In this document: piece by piece, positions 14,049-21,914 of the stretch
How the letters are laid out: every line of letters begins with the position of its first letter
Numbering within the stretch: the first letter of the stretch is position 1
NCBI GenBank assembly: GCA_937920725.1
Contig: CALEUW010000024.1
Span: 1-64,000 of the forward strand
Direction: 5' to 3'
DNA from: UMGS1601 sp900553335
Lineage (GTDB): Bacteria; Bacillota; Clostridia; Oscillospirales; Ruminococcaceae
DNA: 64,000 bases
Made by a program: the position numbers and the translations under genes
The notes under the pieces: model-generated
The model's database searches: none
Seen by the model: the letters and a program-made list of their open reading frames with translations, nothing else
Told to the model about the DNA's origin: nothing

Positions 14049-14936
14049 ATGCAGACAGTTCCTTGTAAATCCATATTGCAAAAGAATAAATCAGATGAAT
14101 GGTTTGGCAACGACTACAATATGAATTTATATCGTGGATGCTGTCACGGCTGTATTTACTGCGACAGCCGCAGCGAGTGTTATCATATTGATGATTTCGA
14201 CACCGTGCGCGCAAAGGAAAACTGCATAGAAATACTAAGAGATGAGCTCAGGCGAAAGGTAAGAACTGGCGTAATAGGAACGGGTGCTATGAGTGATCCG
14301 TATAATCCTTTTGAGAAAACCGAACGGCTGACCGAAAAATCACTTATGCTGATAGACGCTTATGAGTTTGGCGTTACGACAATAACCAAATCTTCACTGA
14401 TCACACGGGACATTGCCCTATATAAACAGATTTCCGAGCATTCTCCTGTGCTTTGTAAGATGACTATTACAACAGCTGACGACGACTTGTGCCGAAAAAT
14501 CGAGCCGAACGTATCGTTATCGTCCGAGCGTTTTGAGGCTCTGGCAAAAATGTCAGATGCAGGACTTTTTACAGGAATTACTATGATGCCGATACTGCCT
14601 TATATTGAGGATACAGAGGATAACATTAAAGCCATTGTGCATAAAGCGCACGAGTGTGGTGTGAAAATAATTTATCCGGCATTTGGCATGACCTTAAGAA
14701 TGAATCAGCGGGATTATTATTTTGATAAGCTTGACAAACTTTTTCCGGGATTGTCGGATAAATACCGCAGATACTTTGGTAATCGTTATAACTGCACTTC
14801 GCCTAATGCAAAGAAACTGTGGGGAATTTTTACTGCTGAGTGCGATAAGTACAGGATTATATACAAAATGCGTGATATAATATCTGCCTATAAAAGTGGA
14901 TATGGAAGCAGTCAGTTGAGTTTTTTTGATTTGTAA
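14049..14936 (+). CDS. Radical SAM protein of the SPL (SplB-like) family
   Basis: This 295-residue radical SAM protein is related to the spore photoproduct lyase group (COG1533). The cluster motif CCHGCIYC supplies the CxxxCxxC ligands of the 4Fe-4S centre near residues 31-38, within NMNLYRGCCHGCIYCDSRS. It is followed by IGTGAMSDPYNPFEK and TITKSSLITRDI, both typical of the family. It lacks the extra C-terminal Cys region expected of true photoproduct lyase, so I do not call it splB. It starts 4 bases after the methyltransferase stop and is probably translated from the same T-box transcript. Confidence 0.85.
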   Translation: MQTVPCKSILQKNKSDEWFGNDYNMNLYRGCCHGCIYCDSRSECYHIDDFDTVRAKENCIEILRDELRRKVRTGVIGTGAMSDPYNPFEKTERLTEKSLMLIDAYEFGVTTITKSSLITRDIALYKQISEHSPVLCKMTITTADDDLCRKIEPNVSLSSERFEALAKMSDAGLFTGITMMPILPYIEDTEDNIKAIVHKAHECGVKIIYPAFGMTLRMNQRDYYFDKLDKLFPGLSDKYRRYFGNRYNCTSPNAKKLWGIFTAECDKYRIIYKMRDIISAYKSGYGSSQLSFFDL

Positions 14937-15086
14937 CTGATGAGAATTTATACTGTGTAAATTACATTAGTATTTTATTATAAGTTGTTTTATATGAAAG
15001 GCGGTGGTATTCGTGAAATCATTAATTGATTTCATCGTTTATGGTTACTTTTTCATTAAATAGAATTTGAAAGTGAGGTAATCAAT

Positions 15087-15551
15087 ATGATTAGAATTGC
15101 AGATTTATCTGATATTGCTAAAATAACTGATATACATAGACAGCTTACGCAGTATCATTGTGAGCTTGATTCAAAAACCTTTAAAATGCCTGAAGATGAG
15201 TTCTTTTCAGAGCATCTCATTACTGCAGTGAACAGCGATAACCGTAGGGTTTTTGTTTATGAAGAGGGCAATGAAATAAAAGGCTATGCTTTGGTTACTA
15301 ATAGCGTTCGTGAGATGCCAATCAAAATTACTAAAAATGTGTGTCTTATAGATCAGCTGTCAGTTGATAAAAATTGCAGACATGAGGGGATAGGAACAAA
15401 ACTTATCGAACATATCAAGGCATATGTAAAAGACAATGACTTAGATGTTTTGGAAATATGTGTACGAGCAGAAAATAATAATGCTTATAGATTATATGAA
15501 AAAATGGGCTTTGAACCCCAGCTTATTACTATGGAAATAAAATTAAAATAA
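15087..15551 (+). CDS. GNAT-family N-acetyltransferase
   Basis: This 154-residue GNAT protein shows the acetyl-CoA-binding core: LIDQLSVDKNCRHEGIGTKLIEHI (motif A, with R/QxxGxG/A as RHEGIG) and LEICVRAENNNAYRLYEKMGFEP (motif B). The acceptor is not predictable. The SD is GTGAGGT eight bases before ATG 15087. It is separated from the radical SAM gene by 150 bases that hold only a weak hairpin and a 16-codon candidate leader frame. tyrS follows 15 bases later, so the two are one unit. Confidence 0.85.
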   Translation: MIRIADLSDIAKITDIHRQLTQYHCELDSKTFKMPEDEFFSEHLITAVNSDNRRVFVYEEGNEIKGYALVTNSVREMPIKITKNVCLIDQLSVDKNCRHEGIGTKLIEHIKAYVKDNDLDVLEICVRAENNNAYRLYEKMGFEPQLITMEIKLK

Positions 15552-15566
15552 ACGGAGGATATTGAA

Positions 15567-16784
15567 ATGACAGTATTTGAGGAACTTAAGAGAAGAGGGC
15601 TTATTGCTCAGCTTACAGATGAAAAGGAAATCGAAGAGCTTGTAAATGCTGGCAAAGCGACATTTTATATTGGCTTTGATCCGACTGCTGACAGCCTTCA
15701 TGTCGGTCACTTTATGGCACTTTGCCTTATGAAGCGTTTGCAGATGGCAGGCAATAAACCAATTGTGCTTATCGGCGGCGGAACTGCGATGATAGGTGAT
15801 CCGTCAGGAAAAACAGATATGCGTAAGATGATGACGAAAGAAACCATTAATCACAATGTTGAGTGCTTTAAGAAACAGATGAGCCGATTTATCGACTTCT
15901 CGGAGGACAAAGCGATAGTTGTAAATAACGGTGACTGGCTTCTTGATCTTAACTATGTTGATGTTTTAAGAGATGTCGGAGCACATTTTAGCGTAAACAA
16001 AATGCTTACATTTGAGTGTTACAAACAGAGAATGGAAAGGGGACTTACTTTCCTTGAGTTTAACTACATGATTATGCAGTCTTACGACTTTTACAAACTC
16101 TTCACTGATTACGGCTGTAATATGCAGTTCGGCGGTGACGATCAGTGGGCTAATATGCTTGGAGGAACGGAGCTTATCCGCAAAAAACTCGGTAAGGACG
16201 CATACGCTATGACGATTACTCTTCTTCTTAATTCAGAAGGCAAGAAGATGGGCAAAACAGAAAAGGGAGCTGTATGGCTTGATCCTGAAAAAACATCGCC
16301 GTATGAGTTTTTCCAGTACTGGAGAAATGTTTCAGACGCTGACGTTATCAAGTGTCTGAAAATGCTTACTTTTGTGCCTGTTGAAGAAATTGAGGAAATG
16401 GAAAAAACTATGGAGGGCGCAGAGTTTAATAAGGCTAAGGAACTTCTTGCTTATGAGCTTACAAAGCTTGTTCACGGCGAGGAAGAAGCTGACAAGGCTC
16501 TTGAAACTTCAAAGGCAGTATTCTCAGGAAAGGGTTCAGACGAAAATATGCCGACGGTTGAGCTTTCATCAGATGATTTGTCTGACGGAAAAATCGGAGT
16601 ATTAACATTGCTCGTGAAAGCAGGTCTTGCTTCTTCAAACGGAGAGGGAAGAAGGCTTGTACAGCAAGGCGGAATCTCAATTGATGATGTTAAAAAGACA
16701 AATCCTCAAGAGCTTATCGAAATAGAAAAACCGATAATTGTAAGAAAAGGTAAGAAGGTTTTCAGAAAGGTAACAGTAAAATAA
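15567..16784 (+). CDS. tyrS: Tyrosyl-tRNA synthetase
   Basis: This class I synthetase charges tRNA-Tyr; 405 residues, the normal TyrRS length. Visible are FDPTADSLHVGHF (HIGH-type motif, about residue 45), the tyrosine pocket region MIMQSYDFYKLF, QFGGDDQWANMLGG, KMGKTEKG (KMSKS-type, about residue 230), and a C-terminal S4 RNA-binding domain (about 340-405). The SD is ACGGAGG before ATG 15567. The tyrosine T-box at 13213 probably regulates it at a distance of 2.1 kb, unless a separate promoter lies at about 14940-15060. A terminator follows. Confidence 0.96.
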   Translation: MTVFEELKRRGLIAQLTDEKEIEELVNAGKATFYIGFDPTADSLHVGHFMALCLMKRLQMAGNKPIVLIGGGTAMIGDPSGKTDMRKMMTKETINHNVECFKKQMSRFIDFSEDKAIVVNNGDWLLDLNYVDVLRDVGAHFSVNKMLTFECYKQRMERGLTFLEFNYMIMQSYDFYKLFTDYGCNMQFGGDDQWANMLGGTELIRKKLGKDAYAMTITLLLNSEGKKMGKTEKGAVWLDPEKTSPYEFFQYWRNVSDADVIKCLKMLTFVPVEEIEEMEKTMEGAEFNKAKELLAYELTKLVHGEEEADKALETSKAVFSGKGSDENMPTVELSSDDLSDGKIGVLTLLVKAGLASSNGEGRRLVQQGGISIDDVKKTNPQELIEIEKPIIVRKGKKVFRKVTVK

Positions 16785-16836
16785 TTATAGTAAAGCTTTA
16801 TGAGAATATGCGCTGTAAACTAAATAGAATTATCAT

Positions 16837-16878
16837 GTAACCGGAGGGTATTTGTGCCTTTCGGTTACTGTATTTTTC
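16837..16878 (+). terminator. Terminator after tyrS
   Basis: A 12-bp stem pairs 16837-16848 (GTAACCGGAGGG) with 16857-16868, including wobbles, around an 8-base loop. It is followed by TGTATTTTTCC. Confidence 0.75.
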
Positions 16879-16915
16879 CGGTAATTCTATATATGAGAGC
16901 TGTTTTTAATCTTCC

Positions 16916-17010
16916 GAAAAATAAAAAGGCTCGCACATACATGTGGGACAAAAAAACAAGCAGTCAAAATATTGCTTCAATATATTTTGTTCCTTAGTAT
17001 GTACAAGCTT
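16916..17010 (-). terminator. Terminator of the cobalamin operon
   Basis: On the minus strand AAGCTTGTACATAC (17010-16997) pairs with GTATGTGCGAGCCTT (16940-16926), about 14 bp with one bulge, across a long internal AT-rich loop. It is followed by TTTTATTTTTCGG. Position right after the last gene of the minus-strand operon supports the role. Confidence 0.55.
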
Positions 17011-17039
17011 TAAAGTTTCAATACTTTATTTTCTGAGTT

Positions 17040-19682
17040 TTATTCGACCAGCCCGTATTTTACCTTTATACGGTCAAGTTTTTCAAGCATTGGATCTGCG
17101 ATAAACCAAAGGAAAATAGCTGTTGCTGCTGCGTGTATGCAATCCATTGGAAAACCTGTAAGATAATAGCTCATTATCATTTTGATATTCAGCGTTTCGC
17201 CGCCCCAGATCAGAGCGGATGCAGGATTCATAATTCCACCGTAGATTAAAACAGCACACAGCACTCCAAAAACACAAAGCGATGTCTTTGTGCGGCTGAG
17301 CAGACCTTTGCGGTATAAAACTCCGGCAAGAAATCCTATAATCCCCATTGCGAACATTTGCCAAGGCGTCCATGGTCCTTGTGAAAACATGATATTTGAT
17401 ACAAGCATAGTCACAGCTCCGACTAAAAATCCTGTTTCACCTCCGAAAGCAACGCCTGTGATAATTGTCATGGCAAGCACAGGCTTAAACTGAGGAAGCA
17501 TAAAGAATGCGGCTCTTCCTGCGATGCTTAGAGCACACAGCACAGCAATAATCACTAATTCTCTTGCCTTTGGTCGTCGTCCTTCAAATATCATAAAAAA
17601 TGGCAGCATACATTCGATCAGTACAGCAAAAGCTGTCAGATAGTATTGTTTTTGATCAATATATACAATGCCGATAAAAAGTGTTGTCGGAATTGCCAAA
17701 AGTATCAGCAAAACAGCTGCCAGTGTTCTTTTTGAAAGCTTTCTATTTTCCTTTGGAATTTGGGGCATTATCGGTGCTGCTGATCTTCGTCCGACAAATA
17801 TCGCCGTAAGTATTAGACAAGCGATCAATATGCCGTAAAGATACAGTTGATGTTTCCCGAGTGATGTAATACCGTAACCGTCAATCATCTCGTTTAGATT
17901 TTCTGTTTTCAGTATATAAATAAAGATTATAACAGAAAAAAGAAATGATATCACAGCGCCGATTTTTCTCCAAATCGGAAGCTTTTTTGGTTTTACAACC
18001 ATTTCTTCGCTTGTGTTTTCTCTCTCGTACTCGATAGGTGTTTCTATGTGAATCACGTTTGGTTTTCCGCCGATTGATCTTATCACATCATCTGTCGTAA
18101 CAGCATTCGGAAGAATTTCTCTTGCAATTCGGTTTGCAGATGTAGTATAGAAACTATTGCCCGAAAAAAATTCAGCGGGCGAGCCTTCTGTGACAATAGC
18201 TCCATCGAAGAAAAGTGCACATCGGTCTGCGTATTGTGCACAGAATTCAATATCGTGACTAACCATGATAATACATACGCCTGAGGTGAGAAGGTCTTTT
18301 AGAATAGCAGCAAATTCAAGCTTAAACTGTGCATCAAAGCCTTTGGTAGGTTCATCGAGAAGGAGAATATCAGGATTTAGCAAAAGAAGTTTTGCAAGCG
18401 CAGCCCTTTGCTGTTCACCGCCGGATAGGTCATAAGGATGTCGGTTTTCAAGGCCTGTTAAACGGCAAAGCTTTAATATGTCGCAGATTTTTTTATCTTT
18501 GGTTTCATTTGATAGCTTTATACCGGCAAACGCATCTTTCAAATCTTCAAAAACGGTCTTTTTTACAAATAAGGCTTGAGGATTTTGCATAAGAAATCCT
18601 ACTCGCCCGTCAGTCTTCAGATTCCCTTGATAAGGTTGTTTAAGTCCGGCTAAAAGCTTTAGAGTAGTGGTTTTTCCTGTTCCGTTACCACCTAAAATAC
18701 ACACTAGCTCTCCTGAATTAGCTGTAAAGGTCACACCTTTTACTGCATCGGGAAGATTTTTTTCATATCGAAACCATGCATCGGTAACTGTAACTTTCGT
18801 ATTTCCGTAGTTTTTTGGTATGGATTTTTCGGGAATTGCTTTTATACCATTTTCCGATGTATAAGCCGACAGAAATTCTCGTCCTTCGTTTACAGAAACA
18901 GAACAGGGCAGAGCAGAATCCACTGCACCCCAAATCTGCATAGCGGCAGGCATGGCAAGAAACATATTATGCTTATGCTCCTTGAGATATTTACCGATTT
19001 CTGTGACGCTTCCTTGGCAGATCAATCTGCCGTTATCCATAACGGCTGCTTTTGTTGCAAGCGGAAGCGATTCTTCGAGGCGATGCTCTGTTAGTATGAT
19101 TGTTGTACCAAGCTCACGGTTAATCTTTTTAAGCGTTGTAAGAAAATCAGACGCCGCTATTGGATCAAGTTGGCTGGTCGGTTCGTCTAATATAAGAAGT
19201 CTGGGTTGCATTACCATAACCGAAGCGAGATTTAAAAGCTGTTTTTGTCCGCCGGAAAGATCGGCTACATTTTTATAAAACCAATTTTGTATTCCGAAAA
19301 AAGATGCCATTTCTGCAACACGCCGCCGTATTGTGGGTGTATCAAAACCAAGACTTTCAAGACCAAAAGCAAGCTCATGCCATACTTTGTCCGTTACAAT
19401 TTGGTTATCAGGCGACTGAAGTACAAAACCGATTTTTGATGAAGAATCTCTTTCACCAAGATCTTCAAGTGATATCCCTTCAAAAAAGATATCTCCGCTA
19501 AGCACTCCATGAGGAGCAAGCTGAGGCTTTAAATGACGAAGTAATGTGGATTTTCCACAGCCTGACTGTCCGCACAGCACAAAGAAATCTCCTTTATGAA
19601 CAGTAAGAGATAATCTGTCAATAGCCGCTTTTTCCGTTTCAGGATACTTAAATGTCAGATTTTTGACTGTAAGGATTTCCAT
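17040..19682 (-). CDS. ECF transporter fusion: two ATPase domains plus membrane S component
   Basis: This 880-residue polypeptide carries a whole set of ECF importer functions. ABC domain 1 (about 1-235) has Walker A CGQSGCGKST, LSGGQKQ and LLILDEPTSQLDP. ABC domain 2 (about 300-510) has LGGNGTGKTT, LSGGEQQRAALAKL and DILLLDEPTKGFDA. The C-terminal 310 residues are membrane-embedded: two or more helices, then an S-component-like six-helix region (ELVIIAVLCALSIAGRAAFF through MSYYLTGFPMDCIHAAAT). Start ATG 19682 has AAGGAAGGA upstream. It overlaps ecfT by 28 bases. The B12 riboswitch upstream of the operon makes cobalamin or another corrinoid the likely substrate. Covalent A-A'-S fusion is unusual, since S components are normally separate and exchangeable. 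Confidence 0.88.
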   Translation of the reverse strand: MEILTVKNLTFKYPETEKAAIDRLSLTVHKGDFFVLCGQSGCGKSTLLRHLKPQLAPHGVLSGDIFFEGISLEDLGERDSSSKIGFVLQSPDNQIVTDKVWHELAFGLESLGFDTPTIRRRVAEMASFFGIQNWFYKNVADLSGGQKQLLNLASVMVMQPRLLILDEPTSQLDPIAASDFLTTLKKINRELGTTIILTEHRLEESLPLATKAAVMDNGRLICQGSVTEIGKYLKEHKHNMFLAMPAAMQIWGAVDSALPCSVSVNEGREFLSAYTSENGIKAIPEKSIPKNYGNTKVTVTDAWFRYEKNLPDAVKGVTFTANSGELVCILGGNGTGKTTTLKLLAGLKQPYQGNLKTDGRVGFLMQNPQALFVKKTVFEDLKDAFAGIKLSNETKDKKICDILKLCRLTGLENRHPYDLSGGEQQRAALAKLLLLNPDILLLDEPTKGFDAQFKLEFAAILKDLLTSGVCIIMVSHDIEFCAQYADRCALFFDGAIVTEGSPAEFFSGNSFYTTSANRIAREILPNAVTTDDVIRSIGGKPNVIHIETPIEYERENTSEEMVVKPKKLPIWRKIGAVISFLFSVIIFIYILKTENLNEMIDGYGITSLGKHQLYLYGILIACLILTAIFVGRRSAAPIMPQIPKENRKLSKRTLAAVLLILLAIPTTLFIGIVYIDQKQYYLTAFAVLIECMLPFFMIFEGRRPKARELVIIAVLCALSIAGRAAFFMLPQFKPVLAMTIITGVAFGGETGFLVGAVTMLVSNIMFSQGPWTPWQMFAMGIIGFLAGVLYRKGLLSRTKTSLCVFGVLCAVLIYGGIMNPASALIWGGETLNIKMIMSYYLTGFPMDCIHAAATAIFLWFIADPMLEKLDRIKVKYGLVE

Positions 19683-20551
19683 GCTCTTTCCTTCCTTCCG
19701 TCGATAATCAGCGGTGTTATACACAGCGTAAAATAGATGAGTTCAAAGCTTAGTGTCAGTGGTTTTGTAAGTACTCCGTGAATGCTTGGGAAGTACTGCC
19801 AGAAAAGTCCTCCTGATAAGCTGCCGCTGAGAAGATATAGTCCGCAGAAAGCAAACCAAAGAAGAACTGCTTTGTCCTGTTCTTTGAGTGTATAGATAGA
19901 AAACGCTGTTCTGCCTTTGAGTCCGTAACCACGTCCCTTCATGCTGTCGGAGGTTTCAATAGCATTTTCGAGCGACCATGTGACCATGATTGAAAAGCAG
20001 GTAACTGCAGATTTAAATCTTTTCCATAGATTGCCGTTCGATATGTTACGTCCCATGCAAATCTGTGCTTCTTTAACCGATATGAATTGAGATTTAAATT
20101 TTGGAACAAAACGAAGTGTCATACTAAGAATAAGAGATAGGGACGGTATAATTTTTCCGAACAGATACACGAATTTATCCGATGTCATAACTGCTGTGTA
20201 ACAGCCAAACCACAAAAGAACGGATACCAGCATGACGGCTGCGGCAATTCCATATAGAATACTTTCCAGCGTCAGCGGATTTCCTGTAGGAAGATAGCAT
20301 AGAATAAATGTGCCTTGATGATTAAAAGCAGGATTTATCAGTGCTGTCATAAGCATGATTGGAAGAGCATATCTGACAAAAAACCGGCTCGATTTTTTAC
20401 CGTTAAGCTTTATATGATAGCATAAAGAACAAATAAGTGAAATTAAAAGGCAGACGGGATGCATAAAAAACATGGAAAATCCGATCACTAATCCAAAATA
20501 CAAAAAATTTACCATTGGATGATATCCGCTGAATGCGTCTATATTTTTCAT
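19655..20551 (-). CDS. ECF transporter T component (EcfT)
   Basis: EcfT is the membrane scaffold linking the ATPases to the S component. This 298-residue protein has about six to eight hydrophobic segments, with the two cytoplasmic coupling helices around residues 155-215. The coupling motifs appear as MGRNIS and SMKGRGYGLKGR, the first a variant of the usual Ala-Arg-Gly. GGGAG nine bases upstream favours ATG 20551 over ATG 20560. It lies between the DUF4430 lipoprotein and the fused ATPase/S gene, completing an ECF importer in one operon. Confidence 0.87.
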   Translation of the reverse strand: MKNIDAFSGYHPMVNFLYFGLVIGFSMFFMHPVCLLISLICSLCYHIKLNGKKSSRFFVRYALPIMLMTALINPAFNHQGTFILCYLPTGNPLTLESILYGIAAAVMLVSVLLWFGCYTAVMTSDKFVYLFGKIIPSLSLILSMTLRFVPKFKSQFISVKEAQICMGRNISNGNLWKRFKSAVTCFSIMVTWSLENAIETSDSMKGRGYGLKGRTAFSIYTLKEQDKAVLLWFAFCGLYLLSGSLSGGLFWQYFPSIHGVLTKPLTLSFELIYFTLCITPLIIDGRKERAWKSLQSKI

Positions 20552-20581
20552 ACCATTCATCTCCCGTGTTTTTGTCCGTTA

Positions 20582-21877
20582 TCAGCTGATAGCGTTAGCG
20601 CCGCCGATATCTTTGCCGAGATCGCAGGTGTAACGCCATTCTACCTTTTCACCCTGTTTTAACTTATAGCGGCTGCACCCGTAATTGGGATACCAACCGT
20701 TTACTCTGTACATCCAGCCCGAACTACTGCCGCAGTCGAATTCATAGAGATTGCCGATTCCTTCAACATAGGCGCTATTATACATAGGCGTCCAGGAAGC
20801 TTCCATGTGAATCCCATTCTCGCTGCAGACTCTTTGCAACACATCATATACTGATTCTCCGTCATAAAAGGTTACAGATTGCGGTGCAAGTATCACTCCG
20901 TTTTTTGGAAGTATATCTAATTTTTCCGAGTCAAGGTCATTTAGATTGTTAAGAATTGCAGAGCATTCAATTGAGAACGTACAAGTATAGCTCTTTTTAG
21001 TATCTACAGTTTGGTTCTCAGGCTCAGCAGGGAGGGGCTTGCCCTCCGGAACAGGATCGGTTTTATATTTATCCTGTTCTGTATCTTTGCCGTCAGAAAT
21101 AGGTCGATTTTCTTTTGACTTGTCATTTGAAAATTTCTTTTTAGTGCTTTTTGCTTGAGAACTTTGTGTTTTAGAAGATGTCGTTTTTTGTGATGCTTTA
21201 AGCGTATTTGCCGCTTTTGTTTTTTCAGAAGAAATAGTATCAGATGCTTTAGATGTTTTCGTTGTTTTGTTTTTTTCACGAGTCAGTTTTTCTGATGCTT
21301 TTGAAGTGACGGTATCCGTTGTAATTTCACTATTGTCAGTAGGTGTTAAATCTTCATCATTCTGCTTGGCAGCAGGTGTGATCACAAAAGCTCCGGTTTG
21401 AACTGACGGTGAAAAGTTCAAAATGCTTTGTTTGCTTCCGGTGATTGTTACTTCTTGATTTTTTCCTTTGTCATGCAAAGAAGCTTCACAAGCCAATCCG
21501 CTTTCTGCATTCCATGAATCATTCAAATAGATGGAGAGAGCAGGGGAAAAACCAAAGTTTTCATCTGAAAGAAATTGAAATACAATCTTTTTACTGTTAG
21601 CTTCCGTTATCTTTATACCGAGATTCAGATCCTTTGCTTTTTTGATATCGTTTCCGAATATTACCCATTCATAGCGTATATCTCTTGATTCTCCTACGAA
21701 TGTAACAACTTCGTTTTCATTCTTAAGCATTTCAAAAACAGAGGCTTTGATAACTCCGTCATCAGGAATAGAAATGGTATCTCCCAGTGACACAGGTTCG
21801 TTATTAAAAGAATCACATCCGCAAAGTCCGGTCAATAAACAATTTAAGATTAAAAGTACACACAGTATTTTTCTCAT
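20582..21877 (-). CDS. Lipoprotein with C-terminal transcobalamin-like DUF4430 domain
   Basis: This 431-residue protein has a lipoprotein signal (LLILNCLLTGLCGCDSF, lipidated Cys about 21) and an N-terminal beta-rich domain (about 30-170). A long Ser/Thr/Lys-rich linker (about 175-295) is long enough to cross peptidoglycan. A DUF4430 domain (about 300-425) follows. DUF4430 signatures seen are SVYDVLQRVCSENGI, SSSGWMYRVNGWYPNYGCS and the closing KLKQGEKVEWRYT. The same SGWxYxxNGxYPxxGxS block occurs in the wall-anchored neighbour. DUF4430 corresponds to the C-terminal beta domain of transcobalamin and intrinsic factor. The inferred role is corrinoid capture at the membrane surface for the ECF importer downstream; the linker function is also inference. 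Confidence 0.78.
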   Translation of the reverse strand: MRKILCVLLILNCLLTGLCGCDSFNNEPVSLGDTISIPDDGVIKASVFEMLKNENEVVTFVGESRDIRYEWVIFGNDIKKAKDLNLGIKITEANSKKIVFQFLSDENFGFSPALSIYLNDSWNAESGLACEASLHDKGKNQEVTITGSKQSILNFSPSVQTGAFVITPAAKQNDEDLTPTDNSEITTDTVTSKASEKLTREKNKTTKTSKASDTISSEKTKAANTLKASQKTTSSKTQSSQAKSTKKKFSNDKSKENRPISDGKDTEQDKYKTDPVPEGKPLPAEPENQTVDTKKSYTCTFSIECSAILNNLNDLDSEKLDILPKNGVILAPQSVTFYDGESVYDVLQRVCSENGIHMEASWTPMYNSAYVEGIGNLYEFDCGSSSGWMYRVNGWYPNYGCSRYKLKQGEKVEWRYTCDLGKDIGGANAIS

Positions 21878-21914
21878 AAAGGCATCCTTTCTGACAAAAG
21901 CGAGTAGCTTTGGT

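Noticed and set aside
14049..14936. Annotation as spore photoproduct lyase
   Set aside because: The radical SAM motif and SPL-like segments are present, but the conserved C-terminal Cys region expected of true lyases is not visible, so a family-level name is safer.
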